Source: an uncultured Anaerolineae bacterium (GTDB lineage: Bacteria; Chloroflexota; Anaerolineae; Promineifilales; Promineifilaceae). Taken from it: a stretch of 40,751 nucleotides of DNA. Below are positions 17,102-24,956 of the stretch, piece after piece. The translations under genes were made by a program, and so were the position numbers. Under the pieces are notes generated by a model. The model made no database searches and was not told the origin of the DNA. It saw only the letters and a program-made list of their open reading frames with translations. The first letter of the stretch is position 1. Each line of letters opens with the position of its first letter. The DNA lies in assembly GCA_905479495.1 (NCBI GenBank), contig CAJQMR010000049.1, positions 1-40,751 of the forward strand, given 5' to 3'.

Positions 17102-19201
17102 ATGGCTACAAAAGTTGTGCGCGGGGCGTGCCCGCATGATTGCCCGGATACCTGTGGCTTGGTGACGGAGGTGGAAGATGGGCAGGCGGTTAATTTCTAC
17201 GGCGACCCCGACCATCCCATTACCCAGGGGTGGCTGTGTGCCAAGGTACTGCCGTATCTCAACCACGTCTATCACCCCGATCGCCTAACGCAGCCGCTGC
17301 GCCGCGTGGGGCCAAAGGGCAGCGGGCAGTGGCAGCCCATTAGCTGGGACGAAGCCATTGGCGAAATTGGCCAACGCTGGCGGGACATCATCACCGAGTA
17401 CGGTGCGGAGGCAATTTTGCCCTACAGCTACAGCGGCACGCTCGGCTTGCTGCAAATGGGGGTGGTGAACGGCCGTTTCTGGAATCGTCTCGGAGCAAGC
17501 CAACTGGAGCGCACCATTTGTGGCGCAGCGGCCGAATTTGCAGTGGAGGCCACGCTGGGCAGCCGCCGCAGCCAGCGCTACGAAGACGTGCAGCACAGCC
17601 AACTGGTCATCATTTGGGGGCATAACCCGGTGAGCACTGCGCCCCATTTTATGCCCCACCTGCTCCAGGCGCGCAAAAATGGCACCCAGGTGGTGGTCAT
17701 CGATCCGCGCCGCACCCGCACCGCCAGGCTGGCCGATTGGCACTTGGCTCCAAAGCCGGGCAGCGATGGCGCGCTGGCGCTGGGCCTGGCCAATCACATC
17801 GTAGAACTTGGCCTGCACGATGAAGCTTGGCTGGCACAGCACACCGTAGGCTGGCCCGCGCTGCGGGAGCGATTGGCCGAGTATCCGCTGGCGCGTGTCG
17901 CTCAAATCACTGGCCTGCCCGAGGATGACATGGCTCGCCTGGCGCGGCTGTATGCTGAAACAACGCCTGCCCTCATCAAGATTGCCGATGGCTTGCAGCG
18001 CAACTTTAATGGGGGCCAAAACGTGCGGGCGATCTGTGCTTTACCGGCGCTCACGGGGCAGTACGGCCGTCGCGGCGGCGGTCTGGCTTACAGCACCAGC
18101 GGCTATGTGCCCTGGGACGGTGAAGCCATCCATAAATGGGCCGAATGCCCGCCGCCCGGGCGTAAAGTGAACATGAACCGCCTGGGCGCGGCCCTGCTGG
18201 GTGAGGTGGACAAGCCGCCAGTCAAAGCGCTGTTTGTCTACGGGTCTAATCCGGCAGCGATTGCCCCTAACGCTGGGCGCGTGGTGGCAGGGCTGCGGCG
18301 CGAAGATTTGTTCACCGTCGTCCATGAACTGTTCCTGACGGATACGGCCGATCTGGCCGACATCGTTTTGCCTGCCACCAGCCAGCTGGAGCACGCCGAT
18401 CTGCACAAAGCGTATGGCCACACCTACCTGACCTACAACCATCCGGCCATCCCGCCGCTAGGCGAGAGCAAAAGCAACTGGCAAGTGATGAAATTGCTGG
18501 CGGCCGAAATGGGTTTTTCTGAACCGTGGCTGCAACAATCCGCCGATGAGGTGCTGGATGAAGTATTGATGGCCACGGCCGTTACCCAACCCCAATTTGT
18601 CGGGATCACATTAGAACGACTCAAAAACGAAGGCACGATTCCGCTTACGATTGATTCCGAAGTGCCCTTTGCCGACGGCCGTTTCCCCACCCCCAGCGGC
18701 AAAGTAGAGCTGTACTCGCAAACGATGGCCGACCTGGGACTGGACCCGCTGCCCGTCTGGCAAGAAGTGGCGGATTCTGGGGGGCAGGATGGGGTGGTGC
18801 TGAACGGCCATTTGGAAAACGGCCGTTTTCCTGCCGAAGAAGCCCTCATCCTGCTTTCTCCCGCTTCCCATCACTTTACCACCAGCACTTTCGCCAACCA
18901 GGCCGACCTGGTGGCACGCGAAGGCGAGCCGTTTGTAGAAATTCACCCCGAAGACGCTGCCCGGCAAAATATTCAGACTGGTGATTGGGTACGCCTGGAA
19001 AACGGCCGTGGCTGGTGCGAGTTCCGGGCCAAAATTACAGAGAGTGTGCGGCATGGCGTGGTGGCTTCACCAAAAGGAAGATGGAGTAAATGGGGAAACG
19101 GCCGTAACGTCAACTGGCTCACCTCTGATTCGTTGGGTGACATGGCTGGGCAAAGTACTTTTCACAGCAGCCGCGTCTGGCTGCGCCGGATTACACTATG
19201 A
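17102..19201 (+). CDS. Stand-alone molybdopterin oxidoreductase with N-terminal 4Fe-4S site
   Basis: This is a member of the DMSO-reductase superfamily (699 residues). The N-terminus has 4Fe-4S ligands Cys10, Cys14, Cys18 and Cys46 (CPHDCPDTC ... WLCAK), then the catalytic molybdopterin domain. A Cys in ERTICGAA (about residue 140) is the probable Mo/W ligand. PRRTRTARLADWHLAPKPGSD is the dinucleotide-binding loop with the usual final GSD. The C-terminal molydop-binding domain runs from about residue 580 (LLSPASHHFTTSTF ... NQADLV). There is no Tat signal, so it is cytoplasmic. No electron-transfer or membrane-anchor subunit lies beside it, so the substrate is unknown. The gene is rich in ACGGCCGT (seven copies). 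Its last six bases overlap the convergent gene at 19196. Confidence 0.93.
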   Translation: MATKVVRGACPHDCPDTCGLVTEVEDGQAVNFYGDPDHPITQGWLCAKVLPYLNHVYHPDRLTQPLRRVGPKGSGQWQPISWDEAIGEIGQRWRDIITEYGAEAILPYSYSGTLGLLQMGVVNGRFWNRLGASQLERTICGAAAEFAVEATLGSRRSQRYEDVQHSQLVIIWGHNPVSTAPHFMPHLLQARKNGTQVVVIDPRRTRTARLADWHLAPKPGSDGALALGLANHIVELGLHDEAWLAQHTVGWPALRERLAEYPLARVAQITGLPEDDMARLARLYAETTPALIKIADGLQRNFNGGQNVRAICALPALTGQYGRRGGGLAYSTSGYVPWDGEAIHKWAECPPPGRKVNMNRLGAALLGEVDKPPVKALFVYGSNPAAIAPNAGRVVAGLRREDLFTVVHELFLTDTADLADIVLPATSQLEHADLHKAYGHTYLTYNHPAIPPLGESKSNWQVMKLLAAEMGFSEPWLQQSADEVLDEVLMATAVTQPQFVGITLERLKNEGTIPLTIDSEVPFADGRFPTPSGKVELYSQTMADLGLDPLPVWQEVADSGGQDGVVLNGHLENGRFPAEEALILLSPASHHFTTSTFANQADLVAREGEPFVEIHPEDAARQNIQTGDWVRLENGRGWCEFRAKITESVRHGVVASPKGRWSKWGNGRNVNWLTSDSLGDMAGQSTFHSSRVWLRRITL

Positions 19202-20944
19202 GTGGGGGCAGATGGGCCACTGCTGAAAGTCTCGCAAATCATAAACAGTGAGTTGCTCATCTTGCAGCACTGGTTCGCGATACAAAAAGTAGGGCAGAAT
19301 GGGGTCAATGTCATCAGCCTGGTTATGAATGATGACGTAGCGGAAATTATCCTCGATGAGTTGGGAAACGGCCGTATCCAATTCCTCTCCCATTTCATCA
19401 CAGTTTAACCAAATATGGTCCCGCCAATATTCCAGCAGCAAATTATCCTCAATGTAACGGTAGGCTGCTGCTGGCGTGCGGGCACTTAATCCTTCCACCA
19501 TTGGCTTTTGGTGATACAGCTGATAGAGCAAATATGGCTTGGAGATTTGCCGTCCCAGTGGTAGTTCAATCAGGGCAAATGTGTCTGGCTGTTGGGCCAG
19601 CTCCAGGTAAAATGGATGAATATTCACCGAGATTCCCTGGAAAGGTCCATTCCAAAGCTCAAAGACGAGGAGGGGGACACTGAGCAGCAAGGCCGTTTGC
19701 CATACTCGACGCCGAGAGGCGTTAGTGGCTTGCTGCCAGAGAAAATCAAAGCCGTAAGCCGCCAAAACCCCCAATGGTAGGAGCAAACCAAGTACAAAAA
19801 AGTCGGGGCGTCCCACAGCACGGATCGGTGGAAACCAGGCCAGATAATGTGCGGGCAGAAGAATAGAGTTGTACAGCTCCCCGTTAAAACGGAGAACTGG
19901 TCCCAGGGCAAACAGCAGAAACATCAGGCCAGTGCTAAACCAGAGCATCACTTCGGACCTCTTCCGCCGCCGGGCCAAGGCGACCAGCGTTAGCAGCAGG
20001 GAGACTATGCCCAGGTAGGCGGGCCATCTATCGTTGAACTTAAACCTGTCGCTGATGGGTTTCACCAGCGGCGCAAAGAGGGGATTAAATTGAGACGGAG
20101 TTACGAGTGCTCGGAGGTCTGTCTGGCCAGTGTTAGCCACATATTTTGCTTCAATCATTTCTTCTAGGGTCTGCAAATTTGCAAAGATGGGCCAGAGGCG
20201 TATGGTGAGCAGAACGACCGTAATTCCCCCAATCCACAAAGCCCTGTGCCAAAACTGACTCGTACGCCAACGTTGTTCCTCTAGCGCCACAAAAATAAAA
20301 ACTGGCCCCAACGTCAGCAAGGCAAATACCATGATGTATAGACTGGTAAATGCTGAAGCGGCTATCATGACGGCCGTTCCCAAAATGGCCCAGCGGGAAC
20401 GGTCGTTGCGCAACGTATACAGCAGCAGCATGGCAGCCAGGGGAATTGGGGCTAGATGTACTAAATCTGGGTGCCCACCAGCATGGGCAATATGATGTGG
20501 GGCGAAGCTGTAGATAAATCCACCGACAAAAGCAGCGGCACGATTGTGCAGCAAATAATGAATGAGCAAATAGGCCGCGTAGGCCGTAGAGAAAATCGCC
20601 CACAAAATTGTTACATTGTAGGCATCAATTTGACCCAATAACGGTGTGAGCAGCCAACCTACCGGTGCCACTATCCAGCTAATGCTGTGGTAAGACAAAT
20701 CGAGCCCAACCGGGTAGAACAAATCGGTCGTGTATGAAAACGACTGGCCGGTGTCCAAACTGCGTTGTAGCCACCATTGATCCCACAGCTTTACATACGT
20801 GTCGGTGTCGCGGATGGCCAACCAGTTCTCCCCCAGATTCGCCACCAGGGGCCAGGTAAGGCCGATGGTGAGTAAAAGGAATAAAATTACAACAAGAGCG
20901 TCGCGTTTGAACCAGGCGGAGAGATGTGATTGCTTGCGTATCAT
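19196..20944 (-). CDS. Polytopic membrane protein, GT-C glycosyltransferase-like
   Basis: The 582-residue protein has about 10-12 hydrophobic segments. It starts with a short cytoplasmic basic stretch and one membrane helix, followed by an acidic first external loop (RDTDTYVKLWDQWW). That layout, and a large C-terminal soluble part, resemble GT-C-fold lipid-linked sugar transferases (PMT/GT39-like). I could not identify a specific family, and the donor and acceptor are unknown. It is convergent with the molybdoenzyme (6 bp overlap at the stop codons) and divergent from nuoN, with a 197 bp shared upstream region. Confidence 0.7.
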   Translation of the reverse strand: MIRKQSHLSAWFKRDALVVILFLLLTIGLTWPLVANLGENWLAIRDTDTYVKLWDQWWLQRSLDTGQSFSYTTDLFYPVGLDLSYHSISWIVAPVGWLLTPLLGQIDAYNVTILWAIFSTAYAAYLLIHYLLHNRAAAFVGGFIYSFAPHHIAHAGGHPDLVHLAPIPLAAMLLLYTLRNDRSRWAILGTAVMIAASAFTSLYIMVFALLTLGPVFIFVALEEQRWRTSQFWHRALWIGGITVVLLTIRLWPIFANLQTLEEMIEAKYVANTGQTDLRALVTPSQFNPLFAPLVKPISDRFKFNDRWPAYLGIVSLLLTLVALARRRKRSEVMLWFSTGLMFLLFALGPVLRFNGELYNSILLPAHYLAWFPPIRAVGRPDFFVLGLLLPLGVLAAYGFDFLWQQATNASRRRVWQTALLLSVPLLVFELWNGPFQGISVNIHPFYLELAQQPDTFALIELPLGRQISKPYLLYQLYHQKPMVEGLSARTPAAAYRYIEDNLLLEYWRDHIWLNCDEMGEELDTAVSQLIEDNFRYVIIHNQADDIDPILPYFLYREPVLQDEQLTVYDLRDFQQWPICPHS

Positions 20945-21141
20945 TCCACCGTAATTATGGAAGCTTCGCCTGAAAATGCAACTGGGAGATTGTGTGCTGG
21001 GGAACGGCCGTTTCCCAGTTTAGGCCATCAATTTTCAGTAGTTTTATCATATAAATGTGGTATGATCGTGAAAATTGTTACAGCTTGGCAAAACATTCGC
21101 TCAGCTTGTTCAAACTATCTTAGGAAGGGTCTTCGTACGCT

Positions 21142-22614
21142 ATGGAGTTTCAAATTCCAACCTTGTATTTACCAATTTTTGCTCCCGTTTTGATTGTGGC
21201 TGGATGGGGCGTGCTGCTTATGGTTCTCGATCTCTTTATCCCTGAAGAGAAACGCAGCTGGGCACCGTGGCTGGCTGCTGTGGGTCTGGTGTTGGCGCTG
21301 GGACAATCCTGGTTGTTATGGGGCGACAGCTACGGCACGTTTACTCCAGAAGGTGGCCATCCCATGCTCGTCGTGGACAATTTTGCCACCTTCCTCAACA
21401 TCACCTTTATTCTCACCGGGCTGCTCTCCATTCTCATTTCTGCGGGCTATTTACGCAAACACAAGCTGGATCGGCCTGAGTTTTACATGCTCATGCTCTT
21501 CTCCATCAGCGGCATGATGCTCATGGGGATGTCCAATGATCTCATCCTGATATTCCTGGCGCTGGAAGTGCTTTCCATTCCGCTGTACATCATGTCTGGT
21601 ATGGCCTGGCCCCGCCCTGATTCGGAAGAATCGGCCATGAAATATTTCTTGCTGGGCGCGTTTTCTTCCAGCATTTTGGTTTTTGGCATCGCCCTTACTT
21701 ATGGTGCCACTGGCTCAACTGCTTTGCCCGAAGTGTTGTCCAAGATTGGCAGCAGCGGGGCACTTGGTTTGGCTGGGGCAGCGTTTTTACTGGTGGGTTT
21801 TGCCTTTAAGGTGGCGGCTGTTCCTTTCCACATGTGGACGCCCGATGTGTACGAAGGGGCACCAACTGTGGTGACTGCTTTCATGTCTGTTGGGGCTAAA
21901 GTAGGTGGTTTTGCCGCCATGCTGCGTATTTTTGTGACCGCTTTGCCAGACCTGGGCGATACCTGGGTAGGGGCTGTCGCCATTTTGGCGGCGATTACGC
22001 TCATTCTGGGTAATTTTGTGGCCATCTCCCAGGCAAACATCAAGCGCATGTTGGCTTATTCCAGCATTGCCCATGCCGGTTACATCATGATTGCCGTGGC
22101 TTCTGGCATGGGTAGTTCAGATGGGGTGAGTTCGGCGCTGTTTTACATGTTTGCCTATCTGTTCACCAACCTGGGGGCGTTTGCTGTCGTGGTTGCTTTA
22201 GAAAAGAAGCAAAATGAAGGCACCATGCTGGACGATTACAAAGGTCTGGCCAAACGTAATCCCTGGCTGGCTTTGGCGATGGCTTACTTTATGCTGTCGC
22301 TCACTGGGGTGCCGCCAACGGGCGGTTTTTCTGGCAAATTCTTCGTCTTCCGTGCGGCCATTGAGGCGGATCTGCTTTGGTTGGCGCTGATTGGCGTGGT
22401 GACGAGTGTGGTGTCTGGTTATTACTATTTGCGCGTGGTTTACCTGATGTACATGCATGATGGGGATGGCGAAGTTGTGGCCCTGCCCGGTGTGAGTTTA
22501 GCTGTGGGGATTACGGCCGTTGCTACCATTATCCTTGGCTTTTTCCCCGGTGCCTGGTTTGCCATCACTCGTGAAGCGGCGTTGCTGGCAGCCAAAGTGG
22601 TTGCTGGTGGTTAA
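21142..22614 (+). CDS. nuoN: NADH-quinone oxidoreductase subunit N (antiporter-like)
   Basis: NuoN is the third antiporter-like proton-pumping subunit. The 490-residue protein has about 14 helices with the conserved ALEVLSIPLYIMSGM segment, the lysine-bearing FKVAAVPFHMWTPDVYEGAPT, QANIKRMLAYSSIAHAGYIM and LTGVPPTGGFSGKFFVF. The ATG at 21142 has AGGAAGG 14 bases upstream. It is cut off from the nuoD-M operon by 8.8 kb and four unrelated genes, yet keeps the same direction. It must have its own promoter in the region shared with the divergent membrane protein; a TATGAT at 21061-21066 is a possible -10 box without a convincing -35. Confidence 0.97.
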   Translation: MEFQIPTLYLPIFAPVLIVAGWGVLLMVLDLFIPEEKRSWAPWLAAVGLVLALGQSWLLWGDSYGTFTPEGGHPMLVVDNFATFLNITFILTGLLSILISAGYLRKHKLDRPEFYMLMLFSISGMMLMGMSNDLILIFLALEVLSIPLYIMSGMAWPRPDSEESAMKYFLLGAFSSSILVFGIALTYGATGSTALPEVLSKIGSSGALGLAGAAFLLVGFAFKVAAVPFHMWTPDVYEGAPTVVTAFMSVGAKVGGFAAMLRIFVTALPDLGDTWVGAVAILAAITLILGNFVAISQANIKRMLAYSSIAHAGYIMIAVASGMGSSDGVSSALFYMFAYLFTNLGAFAVVVALEKKQNEGTMLDDYKGLAKRNPWLALAMAYFMLSLTGVPPTGGFSGKFFVFRAAIEADLLWLALIGVVTSVVSGYYYLRVVYLMYMHDGDGEVVALPGVSLAVGITAVATIILGFFPGAWFAITREAALLAAKVVAGG

Positions 22615-22644
22615 CAGAGTTCAGCCGCGAAGTTGAATTGAATC

Positions 22645-22683
22645 TAAAAAGTGGAGGCCGCTCATTGAGCGGCCTTTTTATTT
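22645..22683. terminator. Bidirectional intrinsic terminator between nuoN and the DUF72 gene
   Basis: AGGCCGCTC (22655-22663) pairs perfectly with GAGCGGCCT (22667-22675) around ATT. A T-run follows on the + strand, and an A-run (22646-22650) lies before it, giving a T-run on the - strand. It sits between two convergent genes and can stop transcription from both. Confidence 0.88.
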
Positions 22684-22715
22684 GCCATCTTTTCTCAACT
22701 ATCCCTGCATCGGCT

Positions 22716-23510
22716 TTAGAAAAGGCGACCTTGCTGTAACGGCCGTATCTCTGCTGCCTCCAATCCCACAATCTCCTTAAACCGGTTGCACGTTTTTGGG
22801 GAAAATCCAGAATAATCGTTGTTGAAGAAGCCAAAGATGTGGTTGAACTGGGGAAGGAGTGGCTTGATTTTTTCGTGCCATGCTTGCAAATCGGCCGTCT
22901 TGTCCACCATTTCTTTGTCTTTGGTTTGGTACTGGCCATGCGGTCCGATGAAGCGCAAATAGAGAAAATCGGCCGTGGGCGTGATGGTTTTGGGCAGGTA
23001 GATGTAATCCGTAGCGGTGAGGCAGATGTTGTACGGCCGTAACAAATCTGCCACTTCTGGACGCACCCAGGAATCATGCCGGAACTCGACAGCAAAGCGA
23101 GCAGTTTGAGGCAGCTGGCTCAAAAAGTGGCGCAGCTCTTCCACCTGAGCATAGGTAAAGGCAGGACCAAACTGGATAAGAATGCAGCCGAGCTTGTTTT
23201 GTAGGAGAACGGCCGTATCCACAAAAGCGTGCATTGCCTCAATACCATCAATTAGCCGCGCTTCATGGGTGATCGCTTTAGGTGTTTTTAAGCAAAAAGT
23301 GAAATGGTCCGGCGTTGCTTGCCGCCAGCGCAGCACACTTTCCTGGCGGGGTGCTCCGTAAAAAGTGCTGTCTATTTCAACGGCGTCGAACAGCGTGCTG
23401 TAGTGTGACAGAAAGTTTTTGGGCGCCATCCCGGCGGGGTAAACCGGGCCAAGCCACTGTTTGTAGCCAAAGCCCATTGTGCCCAAGTGCCAGGTGGTAG
23501 AAGAAGGCAT
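22716..23510 (-). CDS. DUF72 (YecE-family) protein
   Basis: The 264-residue protein matches the DUF72 family, a TIM-barrel-like group of unknown function. Visible hallmarks are the N-terminal GTMGFGYKQWLGPVYPAGM, the VEIDSTFYGAP block (family consensus VEINSTFY), FTFCLKTPKAITHEARL, and the RFAVEFRHDSW segment. The C-terminal FFNNDYSGFSP matches the family's conserved asparagine region. Length is usual. It lies downstream of the haem A synthase on the same strand, separated by a 64 bp hairpin spacer, so it may be co-transcribed. Confidence 0.88.
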   Translation of the reverse strand: MPSSTTWHLGTMGFGYKQWLGPVYPAGMAPKNFLSHYSTLFDAVEIDSTFYGAPRQESVLRWRQATPDHFTFCLKTPKAITHEARLIDGIEAMHAFVDTAVLLQNKLGCILIQFGPAFTYAQVEELRHFLSQLPQTARFAVEFRHDSWVRPEVADLLRPYNICLTATDYIYLPKTITPTADFLYLRFIGPHGQYQTKDKEMVDKTADLQAWHEKIKPLLPQFNHIFGFFNNDYSGFSPKTCNRFKEIVGLEAAEIRPLQQGRLF

Positions 23511-23526
23511 TGGAGGAGATTAGGCA

Positions 23527-23566
23527 TTGGAGATTGGAGATTTAATCTCTAATCTCCAGTCTCCAA
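23527..23566. repeat. Long hairpin of GGAGATT repeats
   Basis: TTGGAGATTGGAGATT (23527-23542) pairs with 23551-23566 at 15 of 16 positions around an eight-base loop. It lies between the stop of the haem A synthase and the start of DUF72. It is built from the unit GGAGATT, which is also seen near 12343-12370 (GAGATTAGAGATT). No T-run follows on the - strand, so it is more likely an RNA-processing or mRNA-stabilising hairpin, or just a repeat, than a terminator. Confidence 0.6.
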
Positions 23567-23574
23567 TCTCTCTT

Positions 23575-24660
23575 TTAGTCGCCTGTTTGGGCAACGGCCG
23601 TTTGCCGTTCCACAATTTGCTCAGGGATGGGTGTGTGGACGATCTCGTACCGGATATATACAGCTATGATGAACAGCAACAGACCCACGGCTTGGTGTGA
23701 CAGCGCCAAAACGATGGGCACGCTGAACCAGATAGTGCTCACGCCCAGCGTGATTTGCACCGCTACCAGGCCCAGGAAATACACTACTGCTTTGTGCACG
23801 TTTGCTGAATACGCATGCCGCTTGGTGATGAAATAGAGCCAGATGGCCGCCCCCAGCACGACAAAGGCAAACCAGCGGTGTACAAAATGGACACCCACCG
23901 GAGATGAAATCAGGTTTTGCCACCAGGCATCAAATTGATCGAAGAGAGTTGGGGGAATCCATCGTCCAGCCATCAACGGCCAGGTGTTGGAGATCCAGCC
24001 AGCTTTCAGGCCAGCTACAAAGCCACCGTAGGTGATCTGAATCACCAAAATTACCAGCATGATGGCGGATAAAACATACGGCAGCGAGCCACGACCTTCC
24101 TTGATCACTTTGGGGAAACCTTGAACATGACGCAGCGCTGTCCACATGGTTAGGGCTAGTAAAAAGAGGGCCATCAACAGGTGAATGGTCAGCCGAAAAT
24201 GGTCTACGGCCGGATTTTGCACCAAACCGCTACTTACCATGTACCAGCCCAAAAAACCCTGGAAGCCAAATAGCGCCCCAATCGTGAGGTAAACGGCCGA
24301 TTTTCGCCAGGGAATAATGCCTTTGTAAATGTAATAAAAGAGAGGAATCACGACGATCAACCCGGCAAAACGGGCAATGAGTCGGTGGATGTACTCGACA
24401 TAAAATATTTCTTTGTACTGTGCCAGGGTGATGCTGTGATTGATGAGTGAACCTTCCGGGGATTGTTGGTATTTGGCAAACTCAGCTTCCCAGGCTGCCT
24501 GACCAATTGGGGGAATGACACCGCTGACCGGGTTCCACTCCACAATAGAAAGCCCAGACCGGGTCAGCCGCACAAAGCCGCCAAAAACCACCATGATCAT
24601 GATGAGGCCACACACCACAAAAAGCCAACGAATGATTTTTTTATTGTCTTGTTCTGACAT
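23575..24660 (-). CDS. ctaA: Haem A synthase (COX15/CtaA family)
   Basis: This enzyme oxidises the C8 methyl of haem O to the formyl of haem A, needed by aa3-type cytochrome oxidases. The 361-residue protein has about eight membrane helices. Haem-ligand histidines are seen in VEYIHRLIARFAG, RLTIHLLMA, VHFVHRWFA and ALSHQAVGLLL. The N-terminal loop RLTRSGLSIVEWNPVSGVIPP and the following EFAKYQQSPEG resemble the longer COX15 type of alphaproteobacteria and mitochondria more than Bacillus CtaA. The start is supported by AGGAGA 6 bp upstream. No oxidase or haem O synthase genes are nearby in the window. Confidence 0.93.
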   Translation of the reverse strand: MSEQDNKKIIRWLFVVCGLIMIMVVFGGFVRLTRSGLSIVEWNPVSGVIPPIGQAAWEAEFAKYQQSPEGSLINHSITLAQYKEIFYVEYIHRLIARFAGLIVVIPLFYYIYKGIIPWRKSAVYLTIGALFGFQGFLGWYMVSSGLVQNPAVDHFRLTIHLLMALFLLALTMWTALRHVQGFPKVIKEGRGSLPYVLSAIMLVILVIQITYGGFVAGLKAGWISNTWPLMAGRWIPPTLFDQFDAWWQNLISSPVGVHFVHRWFAFVVLGAAIWLYFITKRHAYSANVHKAVVYFLGLVAVQITLGVSTIWFSVPIVLALSHQAVGLLLFIIAVYIRYEIVHTPIPEQIVERQTAVAQTGD

Positions 24661-24845
24661 GCTTTTCTCCTACAACGTGTTTTCTTTTCTGAAAGGGTCG
24701 TTCTTTTCTTCCAGGCCCGATTATACCAAGATTGCTAAACCTTTCAGGCTGTAAAAAAGGGCTAAATGACATTTGGCGGAAACATGGATGATTTTTGTCA
24801 ACAATTATTTCGGTGTCTAGGACCAAAACATACCAAGGATTTGCA
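24661..24845. other. Upstream region of the haem A synthase, no gene seen
   Basis: This is the first part of a 353 bp gene-free stretch between the haem A synthase start and the transposase stop. It must hold the promoter of the haem A synthase (- strand). TTGACA is present on that strand (in AATTGTTGACAAAAATC read backward near 24800), but I see no -10 at correct spacing. The remainder of the stretch is the MITE-like element and the IS left end. Confidence 0.4.
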
Positions 24846-24956
24846 ACTAGTACATCAAATTTCTGAATTTGCGGAGTGCGTATCCTCAGATACTGGTGGT
24901 GGGCATCTGAGGATACCTACCTCTCACCCTGCATTTTTATGAATTTTTTGTACTAG
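24846..24956. repeat. MITE-like element with CTAGTACA ends and a central hairpin
   Basis: The ends CTAGTACA (24847-24854) and TGTACTAG (24949-24956) are perfect inverted repeats, with weaker A/T-rich matching continuing inward. In the centre, GTATCCTCAGAT (24880-24891) pairs perfectly with ATCTGAGGATAC (24905-24916). It has no coding capacity. The right-end 22 bp recurs at 28567-28588 with one mismatch. The adjacent insertion sequence starts exactly at its right edge. Confidence 0.65.

Noticed and set aside
17285..18019. 244-codon open frame antisense to the molybdopterin oxidoreductase
   Set aside because: The + strand gene is certain from its motifs. The antisense translation has no recognisable domain and no ribosome site.
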